Translations under genes and position numbers: made by a program
Assembly (NCBI GenBank): GCA_947652115.1
Contig: OX393566.1
Location: forward strand, 11,032,275 to 11,096,274
DNA: 64,000 nucleotides
Direction: 5' to 3'
Origin: Blastomussa wellsi
Lineage: Eukaryota; Cnidaria; Anthozoa; Scleractinia; Plerogyridae
The notes under the pieces: generated by a model
The model's database searches: none
The model's input: the letters and a program-made list of their open reading frames with translations, nothing else
Told to the model about the DNA's origin: nothing
In this document: piece after piece, positions 23,290 to 34,518 of the stretch
Position numbering within the stretch: position 1 is the stretch's first letter
How the letters are laid out: each line of letters begins with the position of its first letter

Positions 23290-24599
23290 AAGGTATGATA
23301 AGTTAAGATAAGAACTTTATTATCGTGTCGAGGTCGCTAGCATACAGGGTATACAAATTGGGGGCACCTAGCTACAATTACTTATATAGTGATTATTAAT
23401 TAAAATATATGTACATTTGTAAATATATAAAAATATAAAACAAACGATGAGCCATGCATTAAGAACAATCATTAGTTGACAGTCTTTACAAGTATTGTCT
23501 AACAGACTTGTGAAATTAACTAAATTAATGCTCGTTTTAAAAGTGTTATGATGCAGGCGATCGAATAGATTTGTCGAGTTTGGACCAAATGAAAGAACCT
23601 AAGTAAGGGCCTGATTACATGAGCCGGGCTGGCCCGGTTAGCCGGGCTTGTTTCAGTTTGCCGAGATCTCGGGACTTCTGTTAAACGCAACAAAAATTAA
23701 CTTCGCGATTACATGACAACCGAGCCAGGCTGGTTAGCCGACAAAGCAAACCATCTCGTCAAACCGGGCCAGCCCGGCTCATGTAATCAGGCCCTATGTT
23801 TGCCATAAGCAACAGTCTTGAATCTGGCTATGGCAAAATCAGGATTTCTAAGATTATACTGAGAATTGGTAACAACAAGTAAGTCCGCAATGTAATGAGG
23901 CGTCAGACCATTTTTGACTTTATACATTATGATTGCAATGGCTTGCAGTCGTCGCGTGTGAAGTGTTGGTAGTTTCGCTCTTTGCAGGAGTTCCTCATGC
24001 GTCGATTTGTTGTCACAATAAACAGCGCGTAGTACTCGTTCTTGAATTCGTTCTAGTTTTCTAGCGTCAGAAGAGCGACAAAAATGCCAGACAGTCTGAC
24101 AGTATGTGAGATGAGGTAGTATGGCAAATTAGACAATGTGTAATTTAGCAGATGTCGGAATGAGATTACGTAATCTCAGAAGAACACCAGCTTGACAGGA
24201 GGCCTTTCTACAAACATTGCTTATATGACTCGAAAATGATAATTGATCGTCTAAAGTAACCCCTAAGAGCGTTATCTCTGGTTTCTGATAAACTATAGTG
24301 TCATTAATAACAATTTGTAAATCCTTATGACAATTCCTCGGGCCCAAACTCATCACCTGATACTTTGAAAAATTTCCTTGTAAAAGATTGTTGTTGTACC
24401 ACTCAGAGATGTTGTTCCCTTCCTCAGTTAAAATGCTATCCGCTTCATTAGCTGTCTTCTCCACTGAAAACAGTTGGTGATCGTCTGCATACAGAAATAA
24501 CCTATTTTCATCCCTGGAGATCGTTTTGAAAAACATTCCAAAGAAGAGGCCCGAAGGCCGATCCCTAGGGACAGCCTCTCGTGGTCGCGTACCACTCAC
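23290..24599 (-). mobile_element. LINE 3' portion (CR1/Jockey-type RT), 5' truncated
   Basis: The minus-strand frame 24599-24129 contains the RT catalytic FLYADD followed by typical post-palm sequence (GVTLDDQLSFSSHIS). After an in-frame stop at about 24127 it continues to 23800 (TYCQTVWHFC, RRLQAIAIIMYKVKNGL), the usual C-terminus of CR1-like ORF2. It is truncated upstream of the YADD box near 24560 and interrupted by a 190-bp MITE at 23606-23795. The element would copy its own RNA by target-primed reverse transcription. This copy is dead. Confidence 0.8.
23606..23795. mobile_element. 190-bp MITE with perfect 34-bp inverted repeats
   Basis: agggcctgattacatgagcc plus the following 14 bases at 23606-23639 are the exact reverse complement of 23762-23795. 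The interior repeats a related word (gattacatgacaaccgagcc, about 23704). It is inserted in the LINE ORF. Perfect tips argue for a recent insertion. The target duplication could not be fixed (TA is possible). Confidence 0.8.
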
Positions 24600-25287
24600 T
24601 TGTTGTTTCTGTTTCTGTCAGCTCAAATGCAAAATGAAAATTTTATCACAAGTTACTATAAGCAAACCTAACGTTTCGAACAAAACATCGATTGCTCGAC
24701 TAAATCTTCGAACTTTTGTTGAATAACCAGTGAAAACACTCGCGAGAAATTTTATCTTTTTCACAAGATAATTTTTCCCGTAATTTATGCCAAAATTTCC
24801 GTTTCATTGAGTCTCTCATGATCATAGTTTGTAGTTTTACAACATTGATAGTTACTGTTAAGAGGCATCAGTTATATCAACAGCGAAATGTTGATCTTCC
24901 AATGTTAATAGCTGACAACAAATGCTTGTTTTATAGTTTTATCAAAGAGTTTTTTTTTCTGTACTGTCCTTTGCAGAATGTTGATACTTGGGGGGCCGTT
25001 CAAATTTTTATGGAAGACGGGTAGTATAAGCTGGGCAGCTTGACAGTAAATGTGCCTTGCGCTTCAAATGCATGGCGCAGTTGTAAGAATGGAATCTCAC
25101 ATCTCCTCATTGTTCCAAGCAGACAAGATAGTACAGTTCATAAAGTTACTGCAAGCACAGTTATTTCGTCCTCCCCTTTGGCAGCATTTTTACCATTTAG
25201 GCACACTAGTATTAGGTAATAGTTTATTTGTAACTTGACCCAAATTTACGCGGAGTGCGCTCTAGCAATATACCAACTGTTCCGGCG
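24600..25287. other. Stretch without recognisable genes
   Basis: Only short frames (60-68 codons) are present and none has a known motif. It separates two unrelated minus-strand LINE copies. Confidence 0.4.
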
Positions 25288-25310
25288 TAATTTATTTATT
25301 TATTTATTTA
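25288..25310 (-). repeat. (TAAA)n microsatellite tail of the LINE
   Basis: On the plus strand this reads taa(tttat)-type repeats; on the element's strand it is a TAAA-repeat 3' tail. It marks the 3' terminus of the CR1/L2-like copy. Confidence 0.8.
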
Positions 25311-27215
25311 CTCAAATTCAATTACACAGATGGTCAAAACAAACAAAAATAAAGAATAAAATATATATGCAGGTAAAAAGGAGATTTCTGAGTAATTAGG
25401 CCAGTTTATTCAGAATTCTAGATTACTTATTTTAAATAAACTGCCTGTAATAAAATGCAAAATACAGAGAAAGCTAACAAAGACAAATCCTAACAACAAT
25501 AAATAATCAGAAAACTATAAAAAGTATCCTTACTTAAGTTAAATTTGCTAATATAAAACTGATTCACTTTCTTACTAAACAATGATAATCGATTAATTGT
25601 CCTTATAGCTACAGGCAGGCCGTTCCATAAATCCACAATGCGATTACAAAATGAGAATTTAAAAACATCGGTTCTAAAACGAGCCTTGGCAAGTATGGCT
25701 TCTGCATTTCTCATATCATAATTATATGATTTGAAGCTAACATACGATAGGACGTCAAAATCAATGTGCCCCTTAAGACATTTAAAAAAGAAACATAAAT
25801 CTAAAACCTCCCTTCTAAACTCGAGAGGCAAAAGACCTAATTTAGCTAAACGTTCTGGATAAGTTAAATCACATTTCAAGATAAATTTAGTGGCACGTCT
25901 TTGAACACGCTCAAGGGCCTTAATTTTTTCTTTAGTATAAGGAGACCAGACTTGAGATGCATACTCCAACCGCGGTCATACCAACGATTTATATAGAATC
26001 AGCATAGTTTTTTGGTTGCAATCAGTAGTGCACGTTCTGTAGATAATACCCCACATCTTATTTGCTTTACTTATAATTAAGTCGATATGATCGTTCCATG
26101 ATAAACTCGAAGAAACATGAACGCCAAGATCTTTCTCAAAAGAAACTACTGCAACCTGCGACTCGTTCAGATTATATGATGTGTGGATAAATTTTTTTTC
26201 TTTGTCACCACAAGGTGCTTACACTTATCAGCGTTGAATTTCATGAAATGCTCGGACGACCAACCAGTTAAACTTAGTAAGTCACTTTGTAGTTGAACTG
26301 CATCAGCATCATTATCAATAACTCGATAACACTCCGCATAGAGTTAGACAGTAGTCCTGGCATCTGTCACACTTGGGGCACTGTTTACACATATTATAAA
26401 CAACAAGGGTCCCAGGATAGACCCCTGGGGCACACGGGATGAAATAGGCAGTAAAGAAGATGCTCGGCCATCAATAACTGTCATATGCAAGCGATCTGTC
26501 AAATAGCTTCTAAACCAAGATAGCAAGTTCCCTCTTATACCAACGCCATACAGCTCCCTTAATAGGCAGTTAAATGAAACAGAATCAAATGCTTTACTGT
26601 AATCTAGAAAAACTGCGTCAAGTTGTTTCTTCTCATCGAGTGCTTTGGCAATGGCAAATGTAGATCTGAGAAGACTTGTAACACGTGAGCGTCCCTGAAC
26701 AAAGCCGTCTTGTAGATGGTAAAGTTTAGGCTGAAAGAAGGGAAAAACACATGAAAACACGCACTTTTCAAGAACTTTGGAGATAATACACAATAATGAT
26801 ATCCCCCTATAGTTTTCAACCAATTCCTTGTCGCCAGACTTAAAAACTGGAACCAGATTAGCCACCTTCCACATTTTCGGAAAATAACCACTGCCAAGTT
26901 GTTTTGTTGAACAATGTGCAAAGAGGAGACACGATTGAATTTGCACACTCTTTCAACAGCCGAGATGTTACATTGTCTGGTCCACAGGATTTAAAAATGT
27001 TCAGCTGATCCAAGAATTTCATAACAACAGCCGGAGAAAGTTCGATGTTATTCAAAACTTCTGCACCAGCATCAAAGTCACCGAGAAAGCAATCTTCGTG
27101 CAAAGGGACACAGTCATCACTCTAAAAAACTGAATTAAAATAGTTGTTAAATAACTCAGCTTTATCCTGAGCGACAGACACATTGGCTACATAATAAAGG
27201 CGATTGCTAGCTTTT
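25288..27215 (-). mobile_element. CR1/L2-like LINE, ORF2 3' two-thirds
   Basis: Reading leftward on the minus strand: a linker (AELFNNYFNSVF near 27150), the RT fingers and motif 1 (GPDNVTSRLLKEC, 27103-26858), then 26946-26344 with motif A (AVFLDYSKAFDSV) and PQGSILGPLLF. The catalytic YADD box near 26330 is damaged (a stop, then YAECYRVI). The C-terminal segment 25969-25490 (MEYASQVWSPYTKEKI...RRATKFIL...FCNRIVDLWNGLP) completes the ORF. A (TAAA)n tail follows at 25310-25288, typical of this clade's 3' ends. Endonuclease and 5' end are not visible. At least four frame breaks are present. Confidence 0.85.
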
Positions 27216-28550
27216 ACCGCGTTGATTCGGATACGGCATTCGAACGACACCGAAACCCTATTCCAATCAATTGCGATGAACTAGAGACAGCTCAGTCACC
27301 TGTAACAGTTTCTGCAGCCATCAAATGCTCTCAAAAGATTTGAGCTAGGATTTCGGTCTGAATTCTGTGAATATGAATGAATGAAACCTTTATTTCTATA
27401 GGGTAACTCCTTCAGTTTGACTGCCGGGTATCTAGTCTGTTTGACACCGTGCCCGGCAGCCTGAAATGTTTTCCAAGTGTCGAGAACCTGGCGATTTTAT
27501 AGCGTATGAACAAGTTCGGAAAATTCATCCACTACAAAACCACAATTCTTTTTAGAATCGCTTAGCATTTCCAAGCAACCATCAAACAAATTCTTGGCTT
27601 GCGCGTGACGTCATAAAACGTTTTTATCCTCGTGAGGCAGAAGAGGTGCCAATGTTATATCTGTTTACAACTTTTAAGCTCAATAGATGCTTCGTTTGGA
27701 AACCAGCGCATTTTGAATTTCAGAGTTATGGCGGTGCGTGACATACACTTGTCAAAAAATATATAATTATCTCGGGGTTTTTATCCATTTGAGAACTAAA
27801 AGCATTAGGGAAGATGTTTATGTAAATGTTTGTACGTTCAATACAGTTAATCAGTCGCTTAGATAACCAAAGTAAGTTCCAGATGTTTACACCATTTCCC
27901 AGCCGCCATATTGGTGTACCAAAATTGTACGGTAACCGGTGTTTCGCCTACAAGTCGATTCGCCTACAAGACGATTCGCCTAGATCGAGGTCGATTCGCC
28001 CACATTATCTGAGTCGATTCGCCTACACCGAACACTTGTTGAGGAAACGTGCTATTAAAACTTTACTCAATGATGCATGTGTGTCGTGTCTGTGCTTTTT
28101 TTTTGCAGAAGCGAACAAGTTGACAGCACGCGTAGATTTAAGCCAATGATACACGGTTCAACATCTTTCACAATGTTTTGACTTCGTCCAACAAATAGTT
28201 TTAGATTTAATTTTCTATTGCGTGATTGTGCAACCCACGAATAGATTTCAGCGAGGCTTTTTGTAGGAATCCGACGAATATTTCTAACTGCCGGTGTATG
28301 CCACAATAGACAATATTCGTATTCTCCGACGGCCCTGGGGCGAGAGCCTCCTGAACATGAATGCGAGGCTAATGCGGGGAACTTCGCTCGGAAATGACAG
28401 AAAGCCAACCAATTGGGCAACCAGGGAAGTCCTCTTTAGAAATACAGTACAAATTTAAAAGAAATGTTTCTCGGGAAACAGTTACGCGTTCCCCATCGAC
28501 CGCAATGTATTGTGGGTTGCGTGTCATTCTTCCTCTGAAAACGAACATAA
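27216..28550. other. Intergenic stretch with small repeats
   Basis: There is no credible gene. The word gactgccgggtatctagtct with accgtgcccggcagcc (27420-27463) recurs as a diverged copy at 35763-35812. The tip ccgccatattggtgtac of the 4.5-kb transposon family appears at about 27904. The reiterated cgattcgcc motif at 27944-28027 is listed separately. Confidence 0.4.
27940..28030 (+). repeat. Irregularly reiterated cgattcgcctaca motif
   Basis: Five versions of (g)tcgattcgcctacaa occur in 90 bp, at irregular spacing: tttcgcctacaagtcgattc, then cgcctacaagacgattcgcc, then gtcgattcgcccacattat, then gtcgattcgcctacacc. A single related copy followed by the same kind of flank (tcgtttcgcctacac ... 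acttgttc) lies at 18829-18860. Confidence 0.6.
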
Positions 28551-28645
28551 ATTTTGTCTCCACTCCACAACAAATAACAACACAAACCTCAACCAATAAG
28601 TTTATTTTGGGAGGGCCTGGCGAGAACCAACCCGAACCCTATATA
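28551..28645 (-). repeat. Split direct repeat B2 (decayed Ngaro)
   Basis: Starts attttgtctccactccacaa and runs to gaaccctatata. It is nearly identical to B1 at 30373-30468 and defines the 3' end of the element. Confidence 0.85.
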
Positions 28646-28666
28646 CAACCTAACATGTTCCTCGTA

Positions 28667-29680
28667 AGCCCGCATGCTTCTTGCCAGTTAGGCTAGGGAA
28701 CTACATGTACAACTGTCATTACACATCTCATGTTAGACCTATATATGTTCCAAGTAAGCCCGCAGTCTTCTTGCCAGTTAGGCTAGGGAACTACATGTAC
28801 AACTGTCATTACACATCTCATGTTAGACCTATATATGTTCCAAGTAAGCCCGCAGTCTTCTTGCCAGTTAGGCTAGGGAACTACATGTACAACTGTCATT
28901 ACACATCTCATGTTAGACCTATATATGTTCCAAGTAAGCCCGCATGCTTCTTGCCAGTTAGGCTAGGGAACTACAACTGTCATTACACATCTCATGTTAG
29001 ACCTATATATGTTCCAAGTAAGCTCGCATGCTTCTTGCCAGTTACGCTAGGGAACTACAACTGTCATTACACATCTCATGTTAGACCTATATTCATCCAA
29101 GTAAGCTCGCATGCTTCTTGCCAGTTAGGCTAGGGAACTGCAACTGTCATTACACATCTCATGTTAGACCTATATATGTTCCAAGTAAGCCCGCAGTCTT
29201 CTTGCCAGTTAGGCTAGGGAACTACATGTACAACTGTCATTACACATCTCATGTTAGACCTATATATGTTCCAAGTAAGCCCGCAGTCTTCTTGCCAGTT
29301 AGGCTAGGGAACTACATCTGTCATTACACATCTTATGTTAGACCTATATATGTCCCAAGTAAGCTCGCAGTCTTCTTGCCAGTTAGGCTAGGGAACTACA
29401 TGTACAACTGTCATTACACATCTTATGTTAGACCTATATATGTCCCAAGTAAGCTCGCAGTCTTCTTGCCAGTTAGGCTAGGGAACTACATGTACAACTG
29501 TCATTACACATCTCATGTTAGACTAATATACATGTATGTCCCCATGGAAGCCCGCAGGCTTCTTGCCAGTTAGGCTGGGGAACTGCAACTGTCATTACAT
29601 ATCTCATGTTAGACCCATATATGTCCTCATGCAAGCTCGCAGGCTTTTTGCCAGTTAGGCCGGGGAACGACACATTCATA
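28667..29680 (-). repeat. Minisatellite array, 12 copies of an 84-90-bp unit
   Basis: Copies of the core gccagttaggctaggg begin at 28683, 28773, 28863, 28953, 29037, 29120, 29204, 29294, 29378, 29468, 29565 and 29650. Units are 90 or 84 bases depending on presence of catgta after the core; later units are 97 and 85. Because most units are multiples of three, long open frames (28681-29133 and 29118-29573) run through the array, but they are repeat artefacts with no codon signal. The array lies between A2 and B2 of the decayed Ngaro-like element. Confidence 0.9.
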
Positions 29681-30178
29681 TTACATTAAACTAGCATCGC
29701 TAAGTCAAAACAATCTAGTTTATAGATAGTCTGGACTGGTTGAGATATCAGAACAGAGACGCGGAACATGGCACTATTTTCATCCAACGCGAAATATTTC
29801 AATATTATCCAACTCGGCCTACAATTACGTCATACACTGATTTAAATCAGGAGCGAGACAGGCGAAAAATACAAGGCAAGAAACTTTAAAAAATCACTCG
29901 GAAATGTATAACAAATAGAATGGCCTAGACATACATTAGCAGAGATGGATGAAATTCGAAAACTACCAGAGCTGAGCGACCGCTTACAAAACAAATGCGG
30001 TCAGACGGAGGCCAGAAAAAGCCTGCTAGAAAAAACCCCTGTGGGGAAAAAATGTGCAGGAAATCTGCGTAGGAACCATGGCTCAAGCTCTAAGAGGTTA
30101 GAAGCCCATCCTACGAGGCTTTACAGAAAGTGAAAACGCCTATCTAACCAAGGAATAACATCTGAAAAAGAACAAAAC

Positions 30179-30372
30179 AAACAAACATTAACGAAGGGCA
30201 GAACGCGGTTGGTTTTGAGGCCTAGATAACTACCACGTGTTATACCAAGCCTTATATACCCCTGTATCACTACCCATGATTCCCCGGCCTGGAACCCAGG
30301 CCCTGTTGTATCTCGTGCCGACAAAATAGTTATTTCAGCCTACTTCGCCTGCTCAGCCGTCGGAAATAACAT
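30179..30372 (-). repeat. Split direct repeat A2 (decayed Ngaro)
   Basis: The 194 bases match A1 at 34288-34481 with a few substitutions. Landmarks are acgaagggcagaacg, ccccggcctggaacccagg and gtcggaaataacat. It directly abuts B1. Confidence 0.9.
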
Positions 30373-30468
30373 ATTTTGTCTCCACTCCACAACAAATAAC
30401 AACACAAACCTCAACCAAATAAGTTTATTTTGGGAGGGCCTGGCGAGAACCAACCCGAACCCTATATA
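30373..30468 (-). repeat. Split direct repeat B1 (decayed Ngaro)
   Basis: Nearly identical to B2 (28551-28645) and adjacent to A2. The B1-A2 junction corresponds to the two element ends joined, as in the Ngaro replication model. Confidence 0.9.
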
Positions 30469-30526
30469 GAGTGACAAAGTATTGGGCAAGGCGGCGTGCC
30501 ATGAGGTCCCTCATAGCCCAGGAAAT

Positions 30527-31440
30527 TTAGAAACTACATGCCTTGTGACCATCTGAAGTCATTATCGGATCAATATAAGAGTCTTTGGTCTGCACCGACT
30601 TCCAGCGACGATCGCTGACTCTATCTCTGCCAATGAAGCACCCATCGCTGCCATTGTAGCGCCTCCGAGCGCAGAGACTGAAGCCCGAACTTGGAAGAAT
30701 CAACCCCAACGCCTGAGGTCAAAACTGATAAGATTATCGAGAACCACAAACTTACAAGAGCCCTTCCCTCTGGGAATGGGCTTAAAAATCAGATCCCTGG
30801 AATCGGGAGGAATTTGGAACTTAATAAAGATACCTAGTAGGCAATTTTGCAGGACGCCCACAAGACACTTCATTCCCATTGCAAAGTTGGTCGTTCTTAC
30901 TTTTAAGAATTTTGATGAACATGAACCCTTCATTGAAAAAGAAATATCATTTTTTCTAATTCTCGAAACGTCATAAAATCTACAGAAACCAGCAAATGAT
31001 AAGATATACATAGTAATATCGCGCAGTTCAACAGCGTTGTCAAGGTTTGATAGGCTAATAATATCATGAATCAAACAAAACGGCTTTTTGCGGTTAAAAG
31101 ATAACGGTACCAAGAATCCTTTGCGAGGTAGGCCTGACCGCCTGACCGTAGGGGAGGGAATACCGGCCATACTATATGGGTCCAACGTTTGCCATAAAAG
31201 AGAGAATCTACAACACTGGCAGAATGAGCGCGACTCTTCAATAAGGTGCTGCAAATGCAAAGCAACATGAAAGGGATTAGCAGGGAAGCTACTCTTGTTA
31301 AGCTTACTGACAGTGAGGTCCTTCTATTTGCGATATGCCCAGTAGTTCAAAAGGAAAGTATTGGCCGCTCGCCTCCAAATCGAGTCATCTGGCAGTACTT
31401 CTCGGTCCCCAAAACAGGAGCCGAAAATATTTAGGACGAA
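30527..31440 (-). pseudogene. Tyrosine recombinase of the decayed Ngaro-like element
   Basis: The frame 31260-30700 reads FCRFYDVSRIRKNDISF, aligning with the intact copy's FFRFDDISRVRRSDISF (first catalytic Arg block), followed by the LGIFIKFQIPPDSRDLIFKP segment. The downstream frame 30709-30527 carries remains of the C-terminal box (SDGCFIGRDRVSDRRWKS). The N-terminal part up to about 31440 includes the same acceptor-like segment found in the better copy. Several stops and frameshifts make it non-functional. Confidence 0.75.
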
Positions 31441-31499
31441 ACGAAAAATAAGTGAGGAGCACTAAAAACAAAAAAACAACAAAAGTACTAAATCCTGCA

Positions 31500-33684
31500 G
31501 GACATGAAGAGAGCTCCCACCCCAGGGGCCGACAGGTTCCCTTGCACAAATAACCCCTGAAACCTGGGCAGGTAAAGCAAGTCAATAACAAAGTTATATC
31601 AGTGCACACCATCTATGGTGCAAGCATTCCTGAAACCTGTGCAGGTAAAGAAAGTCAATAACAAAGTTATATCAGTGCACACCATCTATGGTGCAAGCAT
31701 TCCTGAAACCTGTGCAGGTAAAGCAAGTCAATAACAAAGTTATATCAGTGCACACCATCTATGGTGCAAGCATTCCTGAAACCTGGGCAGATAAAGCAAG
31801 TCAATAACAAAGTTATATCAGTGCACACCATCTATCTGGTGCAAGCATTCCTTAAGAAGGACGACGTCCATATCGGAATAACTAAGCTTTCCCTTAGCTT
31901 GGCACTTGGCACAAATTCCGTGTGCTTAAAACTCTGCCAATAAGGCAAATCGGAGGGCAGAGACAATTATTTATCGTTCTCCCAATCCTGAGGAAAGACG
32001 TAAACTGCCTCACACCCCGGTGGAAAAAACCGCGAGTTAAATCTTGGTAACTTGGCATAAGAACAAGCGGAACCTGTAAGATATGTGGACACCACGAACT
32101 ATTAATCAACTGAAAAATGACATCATTAATTAAGAGAGTAATCATCAAAATCAACAAACTTGCTGATAAAATCGGCTCTGACATTGGGATCGACTACACG
32201 TCAAGAGATATACGATATTCGAGACAAATCTGAAAGGCTTGAAGGCAACTGCAAACTAAATTTCTTGCCGCCATGAGAATGGCTAACACGTTAGATTGTC
32301 AAAAGACCAGATGATTAAAGAATCGAACAAACGAGCTGCAAAAGCTTGCAAGGCGAGCGCAACAGCCCTAAGCTCTCTATAAGTTGAGCTTTGAACGCTT
32401 CCCGAAGGAGACCAATCCTGAGCCAGACTCGACAAATGCACCACAAGCTGAATCGGAGGCATCCGAAAAACCCACTTAGACTGTAAGGGTCGAACCCCCC
32501 CAAAACTCTACCGTTGAGGGATGGACATAATAAGCCCAAAATGAGTTTCTGAAATGGTTTCTTCCGACAGGAAAACATCATTGTTCCTATTCACTACTGC
32601 AAAGAGATAACAGGTCATAATGCGGGAGACTAACCACACGCAACTGGAAAGTGAGATAATCTGTTCTGCTACACCAGCCGAAGCGAAGAACAAACTGCGA
32701 GATCGAAAGACAACTGGGCAAAACGTTCAGTTGTAGCTTTGACGGAACCATCAACTGTGATGACTCCCAGCCAGGTGAAAATCTGAACGGGATCCCACAA
32801 AGATTCTTCCTCGTTGGGGGTGATGCTAGACTTGAGCAAATCAGAATGAACGATCATTAATTTTAGCAGAAGCGTGATCGGCTCCCCCTCCTAGACCATC
32901 GTCAGGGAAATAGCAATCGGAATACCCTGACCTCTTTAGGGTCCCAGAAGCGGTACCGGGATATTGATATTGATGAATATAAATGGCGCGGAATACAAGC
33001 CAAACGTTAGGACGCAACATTGAAAGAATATGGAAACCTCAATGACAAAGTCCCAAGCGAATGCAAGAAATTAGCGGAACCTTGGAAAGATTTCAATATG
33101 ATGAAATTTGAACAAATAATACCCCTTCTCAAATATCGCGTAGCCACGGACAAATCTTCGCACTTGAACTTCTGCTTGGAAATGAAAGCGCTTACATGCC
33201 TAAAATCCAAAATAAATCTGTTTCCCAAAACTGAGAAAAGGGACGGAAAGCGGGTTAACAAAGTCCAGCGCGGAAAAAAATAATTTATTCGATAAGGTCA
33301 GAATAAAGTAGGTCATTAACGCCTTGAGATACAAAATGACTGTTTAGAACGTGCGGGAAGCATTGTTCGCTAAGGAGAAAGGCGTTGAAAGATGAAAGAA
33401 AGGAATTTCGTAACCTTCACTAATGACATTCAAAATGAACTGCGAAAACTTCCAAAGGTAGTCCAAACCAAAACATTTTCGGAACCTTACCCGAACAGAG
33501 AGTAGAGAAGAACTGAAAACGTAAATTCAAAGGTGTCCAAAACAGACGAAATAACATCGCAAGAACATGAAAAAAATAAAAATGAAATGAAATTGGAATA
33601 TTGGTCGCAAATCGGTTCCGAAAAGAAACCACTGGAATCACAATAATAAGAAAGAACTACACCTGATATGTCTTGATCCTCTTG
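31500..33684 (-). pseudogene. RT/RNase H of the decayed Ngaro-like element
   Basis: Scattered minus-strand frames align with the intact 37-43 kb copy. They include NRFILDFRHVSAFISKQKF (33261-33007), MIVHSDLLKSSITPNEEES...WLGVITVDGSVKAT (32857-32669), VAEQIISLSSCVWLVSRIMT (32693-32508) and RNase H remains (32581-32315). The stretch encoding the C-terminus has been amplified into four 73-bp repeats (31556-31849). The stop near 33685 corresponds to the gag terminator of the better copy. Confidence 0.8.
31556..31849. repeat. Four tandem 73-bp repeats derived from RT/RNase H coding sequence
   Basis: Units start at 31556, 31629, 31702 and 31775 (cctgaaacctgtgcaggtaa ... accatctatggtgcaagcatt). The unit aligns with a single-copy stretch of the better element at about 39895-39969, encoding the region before LPKFQDLF. 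A coding segment has therefore been tandemly amplified. 73 is not a multiple of three, so the amplification itself destroys the frame. Confidence 0.85.
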
Positions 33685-34260
33685 TCATTTCTGAGCTGAA
33701 GCAGTTTGTTGGCCATTGCTGGGCAACAGGAACGCCAGAGCCCGGGTTTTCCACATGCGAAACGGGTGCTCGTACTTGGACGAAGAGTCGGGAAAACAGG
33801 AACATTGACGCAAGACCGGATCGGCTAATGCTGAGATTGGGAACTGAAGAAACAACTGGCCCACAGACCGGCGAAGCTACTTGCTAGAAGCCATTGAAAA
33901 GTTCTTCATCTTTCGACAAGAAATAGCTGCAAGGATGGGCCTATCTGTATTGTAGATACGCTTTTCGTTCTCCGTGCTGTTAGCATTCGACAACCATGCT
34001 CCAGCCGTATTCCGACTAGTCGGAAAGAAGGATGTGCTTTTGTCGTTCAACGGTCAGTTTCTTACCTTCGTTACTGGACTTTGTCTGGTTGAGATCTCTC
34101 CGCGGCAGCCCTGGCGCTGTCAATTGACTCCGCGAGCTTACGGATGAACTTGTATTGGTCCTCGGTAGATACCTACAATATCTGAGTGTAGTTCTTTAAA
34201 GGAAGACATGAGCTTAGTATTGTGGGGATGGGAGAGATCGGAGATTTGTTCTGAAGTGAC
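33685..34260 (-). pseudogene. Gag-like ORF of the decayed Ngaro-like element
   Basis: Minus-strand remains align with the better copy's gag, including a zinc-knuckle region near 33730-33775 and the QKYKF/TQILQ-type N-terminal segment near 34170-34260. The terminator at 33685-33687 is TGA at the position homologous to the gag stop of the better copy. Confidence 0.65.
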
Positions 34261-34287
34261 AGACATCGCAGAAGGAGAGAAAGAGCT

Positions 34288-34481
34288 AAACAAACATTGA
34301 CGAAGGGCAGAACGTGGTTGGTTCTGAGGCCTAGATAACTACCATGTGTTATACCCAGCCTTATATACCCCTGTATCACTACCCATGATTCCCCGGCCTG
34401 GAACCCAGGCCCTGTTGTATCTCGTGCCGACAAAATAGTTATTTTAGCCTACTTCGCCTGCTCAGCCGTCGGAAATAACAT
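34288..34481 (-). repeat. Split direct repeat A1 (decayed Ngaro, 5' end)
   Basis: The 194-base partner of A2. Its outer end (34481) marks the 5' terminus of the element and lies 37 bases from the adjacent MITE. Confidence 0.9.
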
Positions 34482-34518
34482 TTTTTGAATCGCTCTACAT
34501 TTCTAAGGAAACATCTAA

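Larger units (their letters stand above)
28551..34481 (-). mobile_element. Ngaro-like YR retrotransposon, decayed copy
   Basis: The order on the minus strand is A1 (34481-34288), gag remains, RT/RNase H remains, tyrosine recombinase remains, B1 (30468-30373), A2 (30372-30179), minisatellite, B2 (28645-28551). A1 matches A2 and B1 matches B2, with B1 and A2 directly adjacent. This is the split-direct-repeat layout of Ngaro-type elements. All three ORFs are broken many times, and the coding parts align by eye with the better copy at 37019-42854. Confidence 0.85.

Noticed and set aside
28681..29573. Two long open frames (150 and 151 codons) with repeating peptides
   Set aside because: They exist because the minisatellite unit is mostly a multiple of three. 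They have no independent start, domain or codon signal, and the array lies in the non-coding 3' part of a retroelement.
28667..29680. CRISPR-like array
   Set aside because: The whole unit repeats; there are no unique spacers, and the context is a eukaryotic retrotransposon.
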